Part shown: positions 1 to 6,210 of the stretch, piece after piece
How positions within the stretch are numbered: position 1 is the first letter of the stretch
Layout of the letters: each line of letters begins with the position of its first letter
DNA from: Gemmatimonadota bacterium
GTDB taxonomy: Bacteria; Gemmatimonadota; Gemmatimonadetes; Gemmatimonadales; GWC2-71-9
Direction: 5' to 3'
NCBI GenBank assembly: GCA_003221085.1
Contig: QHUD01000050.1
Coordinates: 1-19,731 of the forward strand
DNA length: 19,731 bases
Program-made: the position numbers and the translations under genes
Notes under the pieces: generated by a model
The model's input: only the letters and a program-made list of their open reading frames with translations
Told to the model about the DNA's origin: nothing
Databases searched by the model: none

Positions 1-1198
1 CGCGGCGCGCCGCGGTCCACCCTTCGAGGTACGCAATCTGTGCCTGTTGCCCCCGCTTGAAGGCCGGGTTCCCCCCCTCGTCACCTTGCTGCAGCAGTAA
101 CGGCTCGAGCTGCTGCAACGCCCGCTCCGCGGCCGCACGGTTACGCGTGTGCGTCGCGATGACGACGACGTTCGTGAGCGCGGCCACCTTGTTGGTCCTG
201 GGATCGGGGACTCCCAAGCCGTCGACCGACGCGACCAGCCGATTGAGCTCATCGATCGCGGCCGCGGGGTCGCCGGCGTACACGCTCACGTAGGCGCGGA
301 ACGGGGCGTAGGCGGCCTTCTCGTTCGCCCGGCCGACGGCCATGGCCGAATCGTAGTCGGCGCGGGCGGCCGCGTAATCGCCCAGGAACGTGTTCGCGTG
401 TCCCGCCTTCACGAGCAGCACGGCATTGCGGGGGTCGAGCTCGTGGCCCCGCAGGTATTCGTCGCGTGCCTGCTCGAGGTTGTGCTGCGCCCGATAGGCA
501 TCGCCGACGAGGAGATGCGCATTGGACTCATCCGGCGCCAGCGCCTCTGCCTCCTGCATGTGCGCGAGCGCCTTCGTAAAGTCGTGCGGCTCACCGAAGA
601 TGTAGTCGTTCCCCAAGGTGGCGTGTGCGACGTACAGCTTGGGCGAGATCTCCAGCGCCTTCACGATCGAGGCACGCGCGTCCTCGTTCTTGTTCAAGCC
701 AATCTGTGCTGCGGCGAGGGCGAGCCAGGCGCGCGGACTCTGGGGGTATTGCTGGACCAGTCGCTCCCCCAGCGCCAGTTGACCTGCCAGGTCGTTGTCG
801 AACCCTTTTCGGGTCATCTGGATCTGGATCCGCTCGGCGTCGGACGCGCCGGCAGCGTGCTGTTCCGCGAACGCCAGGTTGGTCTTGAAGTCGGCGAGCG
901 AGTTGGCGGTGTTCGCGACGTTCAGGTAGGCGAACGCGAAGTCCGGGTCGGCAGCCACCGCGGCCTTGAAGTGCACGTTGGCGTCGATGAAGCGGCCGAG
1001 ATCGAATTCCCGCAAGCCCTCGAGAAAGCGCGCCCGCGCCTCCGCCGAGGAGGTGGTGATCGGATGGTTGATCAGCGCGCTCGTGATGGGATCGAGCGCG
1101 GCACGCGGGCCCTGCGCGGCGGCAGCGCGGGAATACACCCCGCACGCAACGACCACCGCCACGGCCGCACGGATGGACGCATTGCTGGCACACTGCAT
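1..1198 (-). CDS. Secreted tetratricopeptide-repeat protein, 3' end outside the window
   Basis: The frame is open from ATG 1198 to the window edge (399 codons, no stop seen), so the C-terminus is missing. A GGAG sequence lies about 7 bases before the ATG. The N-terminus (MQCASNASIRAAVAVVVACG, then an AAAAQ cleavage-like site near residue 29) reads as a signal peptide, placing the protein in the periplasm or outside. From about residue 50 it is made of TPR helical pairs, for example SAEARARFLEGLREFDLGRF near 50-70, PRAWLALAAAQIGL near 155 and LEQARDEYLRGHELDPRNA near 240. TPR domains are protein-binding scaffolds; no catalytic motif is visible. It lies divergently from the DUF1207 gene and on the same strand as the kinase at 2243-3622. 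TPR repeats of this kind often form the C-terminal part of kinases like that one, but a functional link is only inferred. Confidence 0.85.
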   Translation of the reverse strand, partial: MQCASNASIRAAVAVVVACGVYSRAAAAQGPRAALDPITSALINHPITTSSAEARARFLEGLREFDLGRFIDANVHFKAAVAADPDFAFAYLNVANTANSLADFKTNLAFAEQHAAGASDAERIQIQMTRKGFDNDLAGQLALGERLVQQYPQSPRAWLALAAAQIGLNKNEDARASIVKALEISPKLYVAHATLGNDYIFGEPHDFTKALAHMQEAEALAPDESNAHLLVGDAYRAQHNLEQARDEYLRGHELDPRNAVLLVKAGHANTFLGDYAAARADYDSAMAVGRANEKAAYAPFRAYVSVYAGDPAAAIDELNRLVASVDGLGVPDPRTNKVAALTNVVVIATHTRNRAAAERALQQLEPLLLQQGDEGGNPAFKRGQQAQIAYLEGWTAARR

Positions 1199-1254
1199 CG
1201 TCGTCTCCGATGTGGGAAGTGTAGGTGAACGCTGGCGGCAGGCGACCGGAGGTC

Positions 1255-1266
1255 GGGAACGTTCCC
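1255..1266. promoter_or_regulatory. Perfect 12-bp palindrome GGGAACGTTCCC
   Basis: A perfect palindrome in the divergent gap between the TPR gene (ATG 1198) and the DUF1207 gene (ATG 1409). Its half-site GGGAAC is the hexamer found in the composite elements at 1351, 4062 and 6888, and the inverted arrangement GTTCCCGGGAAC occurs at 4056-4067. It may be a dimeric-regulator site. The role is not shown by sequence alone. Confidence 0.4.
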
Positions 1267-1321
1267 TGAGGAGGCCGAACATGCCGGGCCGCCCCGGACC
1301 CCACAAGAGGATCCGCCCAAC

Positions 1322-1339
1322 CTTGACAGCTCCTTGACA
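1322..1339 (+). promoter_or_regulatory. Direct repeat CTTGACA-N4-CTTGACA
   Basis: Two identical heptamers (1322-1328 and 1333-1339) are separated by 4 bases, giving an 11-base period, about one helical turn. OmpR/PhoB-type response regulators typically bind tandem 7-bp repeats spaced like this. Each copy also contains TTGACA, a perfect sigma-70 -35 hexamer, but no convincing -10 follows at 16-18 bases. It ends 12 bases before the GGGAAC element that serves the DUF1207 gene. Confidence 0.35.
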
Positions 1340-1350
1340 CTTGGCGCGGC

Positions 1351-1383
1351 GGGAACTCCCACACGCCCTAGTTCATTAGTGAA
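1351..1383 (+). promoter_or_regulatory. Composite promoter/operator element of the DUF1207 gene
   Basis: GGGAAC (1351-1356), 14 bases, then GTTCATTAGTGAA (1371-1383), an imperfect palindrome of the TTCAYNNRTGAA type. The same hexamer, spacing and palindrome recur at 4062 and 6888. The geometry AAC-N16-TCATT resembles extracytoplasmic-function sigma promoters, with the palindrome covering the -10 position. The next ATG (1409) is 38 bases after the start of GTTCAT. Confidence 0.6.
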
Positions 1384-1408
1384 GTATCTCACACTGGGGG
1401 ATGCGGGG

Positions 1409-2224
1409 ATGCGGGGCGCCGTCGTATATCAGCTCGTGGCGGCCATGGTGATCGCTCAGGCCGGGGCGGCCGTTCAGGCACCGGTATTCCAACCACTGCT
1501 GGCCGACCCGAAGGAGCCGCGCTTCTTCGCCGGTTACCTGTGGGCTCGCTCTCCGCGGCTCGCGTCGCGGCTTGGCACCGTAGGGTTCGGCGAAACGATC
1601 GGACTCTTGCGCGGGCGAGACTGGCAGCTCGGGATTGCCGCCGGCGTCTTCTCCGAGTTCAACATGCAATCCTCGACCACCGATCTGCTGAACACCGACT
1701 ACCTCGTCGGGCTGCCGCTCACGTACCGCCGCGGTTCGCTGGCCACGCGGCTGCGAGTATATCACCAAAGCTCCCACCTGGGCGACGAATACATGGTTCA
1801 CACCAATGCCCGGCGGATCGACTTGACGTTCCAGGCCGTGGAGCTGCTCGTCGCGCGGGAGACGTCGCGCTGGCGCGTGTATGGCGGCGGGGACTACGTC
1901 TTCGCGCACTCACCGGCCGATCTGAAGCCCGCCGTGCTGCACGGCGGCCTGGAGTTCCGTCAACCCGGCTCGTTGGTACGCCTCGGCCGGATGGCCGCCG
2001 GCCGCTTCGTGGCGGGCTTGGACGTCAAATCGATGCAGGACCGCAGCTGGCAGGTCGGCTGGAGCATGGTGACCGGTCTCGAGCTGGGCGACCCCCTGGC
2101 CGATCCGCGTTCTGCTTGGCGTTGGAGCGTCTTGGTGAAGGCTTATAGCGGGCCCGCGCCGTACGGGGAATTCTTCCGGGACTACGTCTCGTCCCTCGGC
2201 GTCGGTGTCGGGTTCACATTGTGA
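1409..2224 (+). CDS. DUF1207 family protein, probable outer-membrane beta-barrel
   Basis: A 271-residue protein. I chose ATG 1409, preceded by GGGG, because an upstream in-frame TTG (1334) would place the composite element inside the coding region. Residues 1-20 (MRGAVVYQLVAAMVIAQAG) look like a signal peptide. The body carries landmarks I recognise from the uncharacterised DUF1207 family: QPLLADPKEPRFFAGY near 25-40, DYLVGLPLTYRRG near 100, YHQSSHLGDEY near 120, and the C-terminal sequence PYGEFFRDYVSSLGVGVGF. Alternating hydrophobic residues and an aromatic residue near the C-terminus (F-T-L) suggest an outer-membrane barrel. The family's biochemical role is unknown to me. It appears to be transcribed alone, ending 18 bases from the convergent kinase stop. 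Its promoter element is shared with the RND pump operon, suggesting a common envelope response. Confidence 0.85.
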   Translation: MRGAVVYQLVAAMVIAQAGAAVQAPVFQPLLADPKEPRFFAGYLWARSPRLASRLGTVGFGETIGLLRGRDWQLGIAAGVFSEFNMQSSTTDLLNTDYLVGLPLTYRRGSLATRLRVYHQSSHLGDEYMVHTNARRIDLTFQAVELLVARETSRWRVYGGGDYVFAHSPADLKPAVLHGGLEFRQPGSLVRLGRMAAGRFVAGLDVKSMQDRSWQVGWSMVTGLELGDPLADPRSAWRWSVLVKAYSGPAPYGEFFRDYVSSLGVGVGFTL

Positions 2225-2226
2225 CG

Positions 2227-2243
2227 CCGGCCCCGCCGGTTTT
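2227..2243 (+). terminator. Short intrinsic terminator after the DUF1207 gene
   Basis: CCGGC, a 3-base loop and GCCGG form a 5-bp GC stem, followed directly by TTTT. It starts 2 bases after the DUF1207 stop and ends on the kinase stop codon. The stem is short, so confidence is limited. Confidence 0.45.
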
Positions 2244-3622
2244 CAGGGGGTCGTGGGAGGGAACAAGGTGTCGAACACCGCGGTGACCCGGCGGCGTAGC
2301 GCCTCGGCTGCCTGAGTCGGCGCGCTCCACGGGGCGCCGACCGGCTCCACGCCACGCCGCACCGTCCCGCGTGCCGCGTCGATGACCTGCACGTGGAAAC
2401 GAACCGAGTCGCCTTCACGGTAGTATGCCCCCGACACCACGGTCCCCGCCCCGGTCTCCGCGGCGAGCGCGCGAATGTCCGCGGCGTCGAGATGGCCCGT
2501 GGCGGCGCCTGGCACGACGTCCAGCCCACCGCGGCGCGCCAGTGCTTGCGTGAGCCAATCAGCGGCGAGGTGACCGAGCGGGGCGAGCGTCGGATCCCCC
2601 GTGAGGTCTTCGAACCCCGCGACGACGACCCGCCTCGGGTCGAGCGCCCGAGGCCGCTTCCCGAGCAACAGCACGCCGGCCGTGACGAGCGCCGCCGCCG
2701 TTGCGCCCGCCAGTAGCGCAGCCTTCCACCCCAGCCGGGGCCGCCTGAGTCCCAGGATTGGCCGCCGGCTCACCGCGTCCCGGAGCCCGGCCGCGAACTC
2801 GTTCACAGACGCGAAGCGCTCGTCGGGCTCCGCCGCGAGCGCGCGCGCGATGGTCTCCTTGACTAATCGCTCAGTGCGGTGGCTCAGGCCTTGTGCGCGC
2901 AGCACCGTGTCGAGGGCGGTGCCGCCGCGCGGCGTCCCGCCGCCGAACCCCACCAAGGGGGGCTCGCCCACCAGCATTTCATAGAGCACGCCCCCCAGGC
3001 TGTACACATCGGTGCGCGGATCGATGGCGCGGCTGCCCATCAGCTGCTCGGGGCTCATATAGGCCAGTGAGCCCACCGGATGCCCCCCGGTCAAGGTGTG
3101 GCCCCCCGCGGCGCTGACCGCGCGCGCGATGCCGAAGTCCGCCACCCACGTCTGATCTCCGGACAAGAGGATGTTTTCGGGCTTGATATCGCGATGGATG
3201 ATGCCGTGTCCGTGCGCGTGGGCGAGCGCGTCGCCGACTTCGAGGGCGATGCGTACCGCCTCCTCCAGCGGCAGGCGTTGCTCTCGCTCCAGCCGGGCCC
3301 GCAGCGACTCGCCCTCGATGTACGGCATGACGTAGTAGCACAGCCCGTCGGGTCCATCCGGCACGAAGAGGCACTCATCTGCGGCGAGGATCGGCACGAT
3401 GTGCGGGTGGCTGAGCCGTGACGTGAGCTCGACTTCCCGAATGAAGCGCTCGCGAAACTCGGAGGTCGAGACCTCCGGGTTCATCACCTTCACGGCCACC
3501 TTGCGGGGCGGATGGCGTTCGGCCGCGAGGAACACCCGTGCCATGCCCCCGGCCCCGATCTCCCGTTCGACGGTGTAATGCGGGGCAAGCCCCGCGCGCA
3601 GGGCGCCTAGGACGTCGAGCAT
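2243..3622 (-). CDS. Transmembrane Ser/Thr protein kinase with a C-terminal TolB/FlgO-like domain
   Basis: A 459-residue Hanks-type kinase from ATG 3622; a TTG three codons upstream is the alternative start. The N-terminal cytoplasmic domain carries the full catalytic set: glycine loop GAGGMARV at about 23-30, VAVKV with the ATP-binding lysine at 45, HRDIKPEN at about 143-150 with the catalytic Asp at 145, DFG at 162-164 and SPEQ at about 190. A hydrophobic helix at about 301-321 is the membrane anchor. The outer part (about 334-455) starts VVVAGFEDLTGDPTLAPLG and resembles the TolB N-terminal/FlgO-like domain that follows the helix in many Gemmatimonadota kinases. In those relatives TPR repeats usually come next, but here the protein stops after AVFDTLFPPTTP. 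Phosphorylation targets cannot be read from the sequence. It lies 45 bases downstream of the rhodanese remnant on the same strand and could be co-transcribed with it. Confidence 0.92.
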   Translation of the reverse strand: MLDVLGALRAGLAPHYTVEREIGAGGMARVFLAAERHPPRKVAVKVMNPEVSTSEFRERFIREVELTSRLSHPHIVPILAADECLFVPDGPDGLCYYVMPYIEGESLRARLEREQRLPLEEAVRIALEVGDALAHAHGHGIIHRDIKPENILLSGDQTWVADFGIARAVSAAGGHTLTGGHPVGSLAYMSPEQLMGSRAIDPRTDVYSLGGVLYEMLVGEPPLVGFGGGTPRGGTALDTVLRAQGLSHRTERLVKETIARALAAEPDERFASVNEFAAGLRDAVSRRPILGLRRPRLGWKAALLAGATAAALVTAGVLLLGKRPRALDPRRVVVAGFEDLTGDPTLAPLGHLAADWLTQALARRGGLDVVPGAATGHLDAADIRALAAETGAGTVVSGAYYREGDSVRFHVQVIDAARGTVRRGVEPVGAPWSAPTQAAEALRRRVTAVFDTLFPPTTP

Positions 3623-3667
3623 GGGCCGCAAACTACCCGGGCGACCGTCACGGCGCGACCGTGCGGC

Positions 3668-3990
3668 TCACGCTCGGTCGGTCCATTTCTCGAGCGGGTA
3701 GCCCGCCTGATACCAGGCGGGAATGCCCCCCTGCAGCGCGGCGACCTTGCGCTCGTCGTATCCCGCCGCGATCAGCAGTCGTGCCCGTGGCCCGCTTGGA
3801 TCGCGGAGAGCGGCAGTGACAGGGCGCCCGCGGCGTGCGCGTTGTCAAATAGCCGCGCGTCACGGGTGTCGACCAGCACGGCCCGACCGGCCGTCACCAG
3901 CGCGTGTGCCTCCGCCGCCGTCAGGCGCGACACTGCCGGCTCCTCGCCCGGAGCGGCGTTCGGCGGTTCGTGTACGAACGGTGGCGTCAT
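3668..3990 (-). pseudogene. Rhodanese-like protein gene, disrupted (frameshift and loss of the active-site loop)
   Basis: The reading frame starts at ATG 3990 after a strong AGGAGG and gives a normal rhodanese N-terminus (SRLTAAEAHALVTAGRAVLV, then DTRDARLFDNAHAAGALSLPL). It ends early at a TGA at 3772-3774, 72 codons in. The remaining domain continues in another frame as ARLLIAAGYDERKVAALQGG, then IPAWYQAGYPLEKWTDRA, to a TGA at 3668-3670. The two pieces abut with about 20-25 residues missing between them. The missing stretch is the strand and loop that carry the catalytic cysteine, so sulfurtransferase activity should be lost. A single-base sequencing error would not explain the missing loop. 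The start signal and upstream palindrome (4019-4032) are intact. A short truncated peptide could still be made. Confidence 0.8.
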
Positions 3991-4018
3991 GGGTCCTCCT
4001 CTTCACGATCCGACAACA

Positions 4019-4052
4019 GTTCATCAATGAACCAATGATCCGGGCGGGTCAC
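4019..4052 (-). promoter_or_regulatory. Operator facing the rhodanese remnant, perfect 14-bp palindrome
   Basis: GTTCATCAATGAAC (4019-4032) has perfect 6-bp arms around two central bases. Read on the minus strand it is GTTCATTGATGAACTGT, matching the other copies (1371, 4082, 6908) in the same orientation relative to the gene start. At the position where the other copies have GGGAAC, the minus strand has GTGACC (4052-4047), a 4 of 6 match. The ATG at 3990 is 42 bases from the start of GTTCAT. Confidence 0.6.
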
Positions 4053-4055
4053 CAG

Positions 4056-4067
4056 GTTCCCGGGAAC
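4056..4067. promoter_or_regulatory. Perfect 12-bp palindrome GTTCCCGGGAAC
   Basis: It lies between the two divergent operators. Its right half is the GGGAAC of the plus-strand composite element. Its left half gives GGGAAC on the minus strand, but 29 bases rather than 20 from the minus-strand GTTCAT. It could be a separate regulator site or a chance overlap with the promoter hexamer. Confidence 0.35.
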
Positions 4068-4098
4068 TTTTCCAAAATACAGTTCATTCATGAACTGT
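4062..4098 (+). promoter_or_regulatory. Composite promoter/operator element of the copper-protein cluster
   Basis: GGGAAC (4062-4067), 14 bases, then the best palindrome of the set, ACAGTTCATTCATGAACTGT (4079-4098), with perfect 9-bp arms around two central bases. Hexamer-to-palindrome spacing is identical to the copies at 1351 and 6888. Its centre is 63 bases from the centre of the 4019-4032 operator, close to six helical turns, so both sites would lie on the same DNA face. The first ATG served is at 4145. Confidence 0.65.
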
Positions 4099-4144
4099 CT
4101 ACGGTCGTCATTTCAGGGTCTCGGATTCAACAGGAGTTGGCGGA

Positions 4145-4318
4145 ATGCTACAACCCGCGACGATCGCATTCACGGTCCAGCTGCCGGAAACGCTGTACTT
4201 GCTGCGCTTGCGCGCCCTGGGCGCGTGGTGGCGCCTTGGCTCGAGCGCGATCGAGCCGCGATTGCTGACGGAGTTTGAGCCGGAGCCCGTGCGAGTGATC
4301 CGCGAGGCGGGGTTGTGA
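4145..4318 (+). CDS. Small 57-residue protein translationally coupled to the copper protein
   Basis: ATG 4145 follows AGGAG with 8 bases between (4132-4136), and the frame runs 57 codons to TGA 4316-4318. The next gene starts at GTG 4315, so stop and start overlap as GTGA, the usual sign of translational coupling. The product begins MLQPATIAFTVQLPETLYLL and ends TEFEPEPVRVIREAGL. It has no signal peptide and no clear transmembrane helix, and I recognise no family. It is the first ORF downstream of the operator at 4079-4098. It may be a genuine small protein or a leader ORF whose translation opens the downstream start; I cannot decide from sequence. Confidence 0.55.
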   Translation: MLQPATIAFTVQLPETLYLLRLRALGAWWRLGSSAIEPRLLTEFEPEPVRVIREAGL

Positions 4319-5475
4319 AGTCGCCGTCGCGGCGGGGGCTCGCAGTCTGGGGGCTGGTCTGCCTCGTAGCGACCGGCGGTGCCCCGGCGCAGCGAGGACA
4401 ACTACCGGCCTTGCGGGCGCTGGACGTCGAGCCGGCCGGCGGCATCTGCGAGCTGCTGTCTCCCGCGACGGTCGTGGTTCCGGCGAGCGGCGATCCCCTG
4501 GCGCCCCGGGCCGCGCGCTCTCCGTACCTCCGGCTTTTCCATGACCGGGGCAGGCACGAGCTCGTGATCGATGTGGGGCCGGTTGATCTGCCCCCACACT
4601 CGATGGCGGAGCACAGCGAGGAGCTCGTGTACCAGCTGATGCACGTTCCCTTTGACGCCTGGGTCCATGGATACCGGGCGGAGCTCAGCGACGCGCAGGG
4701 CGCCCGGGTGCCGCGCCGCGTGCTGCACCACATCGACACGACCAGGCCCGCCGCCCGTGATCTGTTCCTTCCCGTCGCCCAGCGCTTCGTGGCACTCGGC
4801 GCGGAGAGCGAGGCGCAAAATCTGCCGGCATGGCTCGCCGGCGTGCGCTTGCGTCGCGGCGAGCCGCTGCTCGTGAGCACCATGCTCCACAACCCGACCG
4901 CGACCCCCTACTCGGGCGTTCGCGTCCGTCTGGTCCTGCAGTACACCGAGACGCGGCCGTTGCGCGAGGTCGCGGGCTTTCGGGTCGATGTGATGTTCCC
5001 GACCGGACCGATGGAATTCGATCTCCCGCCGGGGCGCACGGTGCGCTCCTGGGACGGCAGTCCGGCGGTCCCGGCGCGGATTCTCGGCCTGTCGGGGCAT
5101 CTGCACAGGTACGCGGAGTGGATGGAGCTGCGGGACCTGACCGCGCGACGGGTCATCTGGAGAGCCCGGCCGCGCACCGACGCGTCGGGTGAGGTGACCA
5201 GCATGCCGGTTTCCCTTCCCCATCTCGGCCTCGGTCGCGTGGTGTACCCGACGCACCGCTACCGGATCACGGCGAGCTACTTCAACCCCACCGGCCACAC
5301 CATCCCCGAGGGGGGGATGGCGAAGGTGGGCGGGATTTTCACGCCAGTCGCTCCGCTCCCGGAGGTCGCGGTGGGAGACCCGCTCTACCAGGCCGACATC
5401 CGACACCTGTTGGGGCTGCGGTGCGATCCCGGCGGGATGGGCGGCATGATGGCTCACGCCGCGCACAGTGAGTGA
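4315..5475 (+). CDS. Secreted PHM-fold protein with a complete type II copper ligand set
   Basis: A 386-residue protein from GTG 4315. Residues 1-26 form a signal peptide ending GGAPAQ, indicating export. No close family name is certain, but the ligand pattern of peptidylglycine alpha-hydroxylating monooxygenase (PHM; CuA His-His and His, CuB His-x-His and Met) can be followed: HH at 138-139 (RRVLHHIDTTRP), H192 (STMLHNPT), H262 and H264 (LSGHLHRYAEW) and M335 (EGGMAKVGGIF). The distance from the second HxH histidine to Met is 71 residues, against about 70 in PHM. The section RYRITASYFNPTGHTIPEGG resembles the strand before the PHM methionine. A Met/His-rich tail (GGMGGMMAHAAHSE) could add metal sites. 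Substrate unknown. Alternatives are a copper-binding structural relative (SURNod19-like) without monooxygenase activity. It is coupled by GTGA overlap to the 57-residue ORF and followed by an outer-membrane barrel gene. Confidence 0.6.
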   Translation: MKSPSRRGLAVWGLVCLVATGGAPAQRGQLPALRALDVEPAGGICELLSPATVVVPASGDPLAPRAARSPYLRLFHDRGRHELVIDVGPVDLPPHSMAEHSEELVYQLMHVPFDAWVHGYRAELSDAQGARVPRRVLHHIDTTRPAARDLFLPVAQRFVALGAESEAQNLPAWLAGVRLRRGEPLLVSTMLHNPTATPYSGVRVRLVLQYTETRPLREVAGFRVDVMFPTGPMEFDLPPGRTVRSWDGSPAVPARILGLSGHLHRYAEWMELRDLTARRVIWRARPRTDASGEVTSMPVSLPHLGLGRVVYPTHRYRITASYFNPTGHTIPEGGMAKVGGIFTPVAPLPEVAVGDPLYQADIRHLLGLRCDPGGMGGMMAHAAHSE

Positions 5476-5528
5476 TGTGATGTAGTCCGTGCTGTAAATG
5501 TAAACCCTGAACCCTTGTGGAGGACTGT

Positions 5529-6140
5529 ATGTCGAACCGTTCGTTGTCCCTCGTCACCGCGGTGCTCGTTGCGGCGATCACGCCCCCCGTGCTCGGCGCC
5601 CAGAGCAGCACCGCGTCCCAGGCCCCGGTTCAGTCCTGGTCCAATCGCTTCACCCTGGGCGGCGCGTTCGGCGGACTGTCGGGCGCGGGCCATCTGAACC
5701 CCGCCGGCACCGCCGACTGGCGGCTCGGCTGGATCGGCTCGATCGACGCGACGGTGTGGCTGCAGCGGAACGTGGGCATCCGCGCCAGCGGCAGCTGGGC
5801 GCAGGACAGCCTGCGCGGCGCCGCGCTCCCGGGCCGCGGCAAGTTCAACAAATTCACCTATGACGCAGACCTGGTCCTGCGTTATCCCATCGAGTCGGGG
5901 TCGGGCACACTGACTCCCTACCTGCTCGGCGGGGCGGGTGCCATCAGCGTGCATCAGCTCGGCGCCAGCGACACCTGGTCCAAGTTCGCCGGCAATTTCG
6001 GCGCGGGGCTCGAGTACCGCTTCGGGAGTGTCGGCCTGCGGGCGGAGGGTCGCGACTTCGTCTACAAGTTCGACCAGTACGGCTACAACAAGACCCAGCA
6101 CGACATCGCTTGGCAGGGCGGTCTCACGCTGTCCTTCTGA
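5529..6140 (+). CDS. Small outer-membrane beta-barrel protein (OmpA-barrel-like)
   Basis: A 203-residue protein. ATG 5529 has GGAGG 5 bases upstream; an in-frame GTG at 5517 is less likely because it precedes that site. The signal peptide covers about residues 1-23, ending VLGAQ. The rest alternates polar and hydrophobic residues in about eight strand-like blocks, for example FTLGGAFGGLSG, IGSIDATVWLQRNVGIRASG, TYDADLVLRYPI, LTPYLLGGAGAISV and FGAGLEYRFGSVGLRAEGRD. It ends with the aromatic TLSF typical of outer-membrane barrels. This matches the general pattern of 8-stranded outer-membrane beta-barrel domains; no specific function is implied. It lies 53 bases after the copper protein gene and is probably in the same operon. 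Confidence 0.75.
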   Translation: MSNRSLSLVTAVLVAAITPPVLGAQSSTASQAPVQSWSNRFTLGGAFGGLSGAGHLNPAGTADWRLGWIGSIDATVWLQRNVGIRASGSWAQDSLRGAALPGRGKFNKFTYDADLVLRYPIESGSGTLTPYLLGGAGAISVHQLGASDTWSKFAGNFGAGLEYRFGSVGLRAEGRDFVYKFDQYGYNKTQHDIAWQGGLTLSF

Positions 6141-6145
6141 CCGAC

Positions 6146-6190
6146 CATCACGCCGGCCGGCGCGCGATTTCGGCGCCGGCCGGCGTGATG
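6146..6190 (+). repeat. Perfect 18-bp inverted repeat (strong hairpin) between two genes
   Basis: Arms 6146-6163 and 6173-6190 are perfect complements (outermost CATCACGCCGG), separated by a 9-base loop. It starts 5 bases after the barrel stop and ends 20 bases before the next ATG. No T-run follows on the plus strand, so it is not a classic terminator. It may lower read-through or protect the upstream mRNA. Confidence 0.6.
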
Positions 6191-6210
6191 CCCCGAGGAG
6201 CGCTCCCCTG

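Noticed and set aside
149..1228. Long plus-strand frame of 359 codons
   Set aside because: It lies antisense to the TPR gene; its Arg/Gly/Val-rich composition has no domain sense, while the minus frame gives a signal peptide and TPR repeats.
591..1364. Minus-strand frame of 257 codons over the TPR gene start
   Set aside because: A shifted shadow of the TPR gene; Arg- and Cys-rich with no family resemblance.
3772..3777. TGC-TGA in the rhodanese as a possible Cys-Sec active site
   Set aside because: The sequence following in that frame does not continue a rhodanese; the continuation is in another frame, so frameshift plus deletion explains it better.
4402..5466. Minus-strand frame of 354 codons opposite the copper protein
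   Set aside because: Antisense shadow produced by GC-rich third positions; no signal, motifs or ribosome site.
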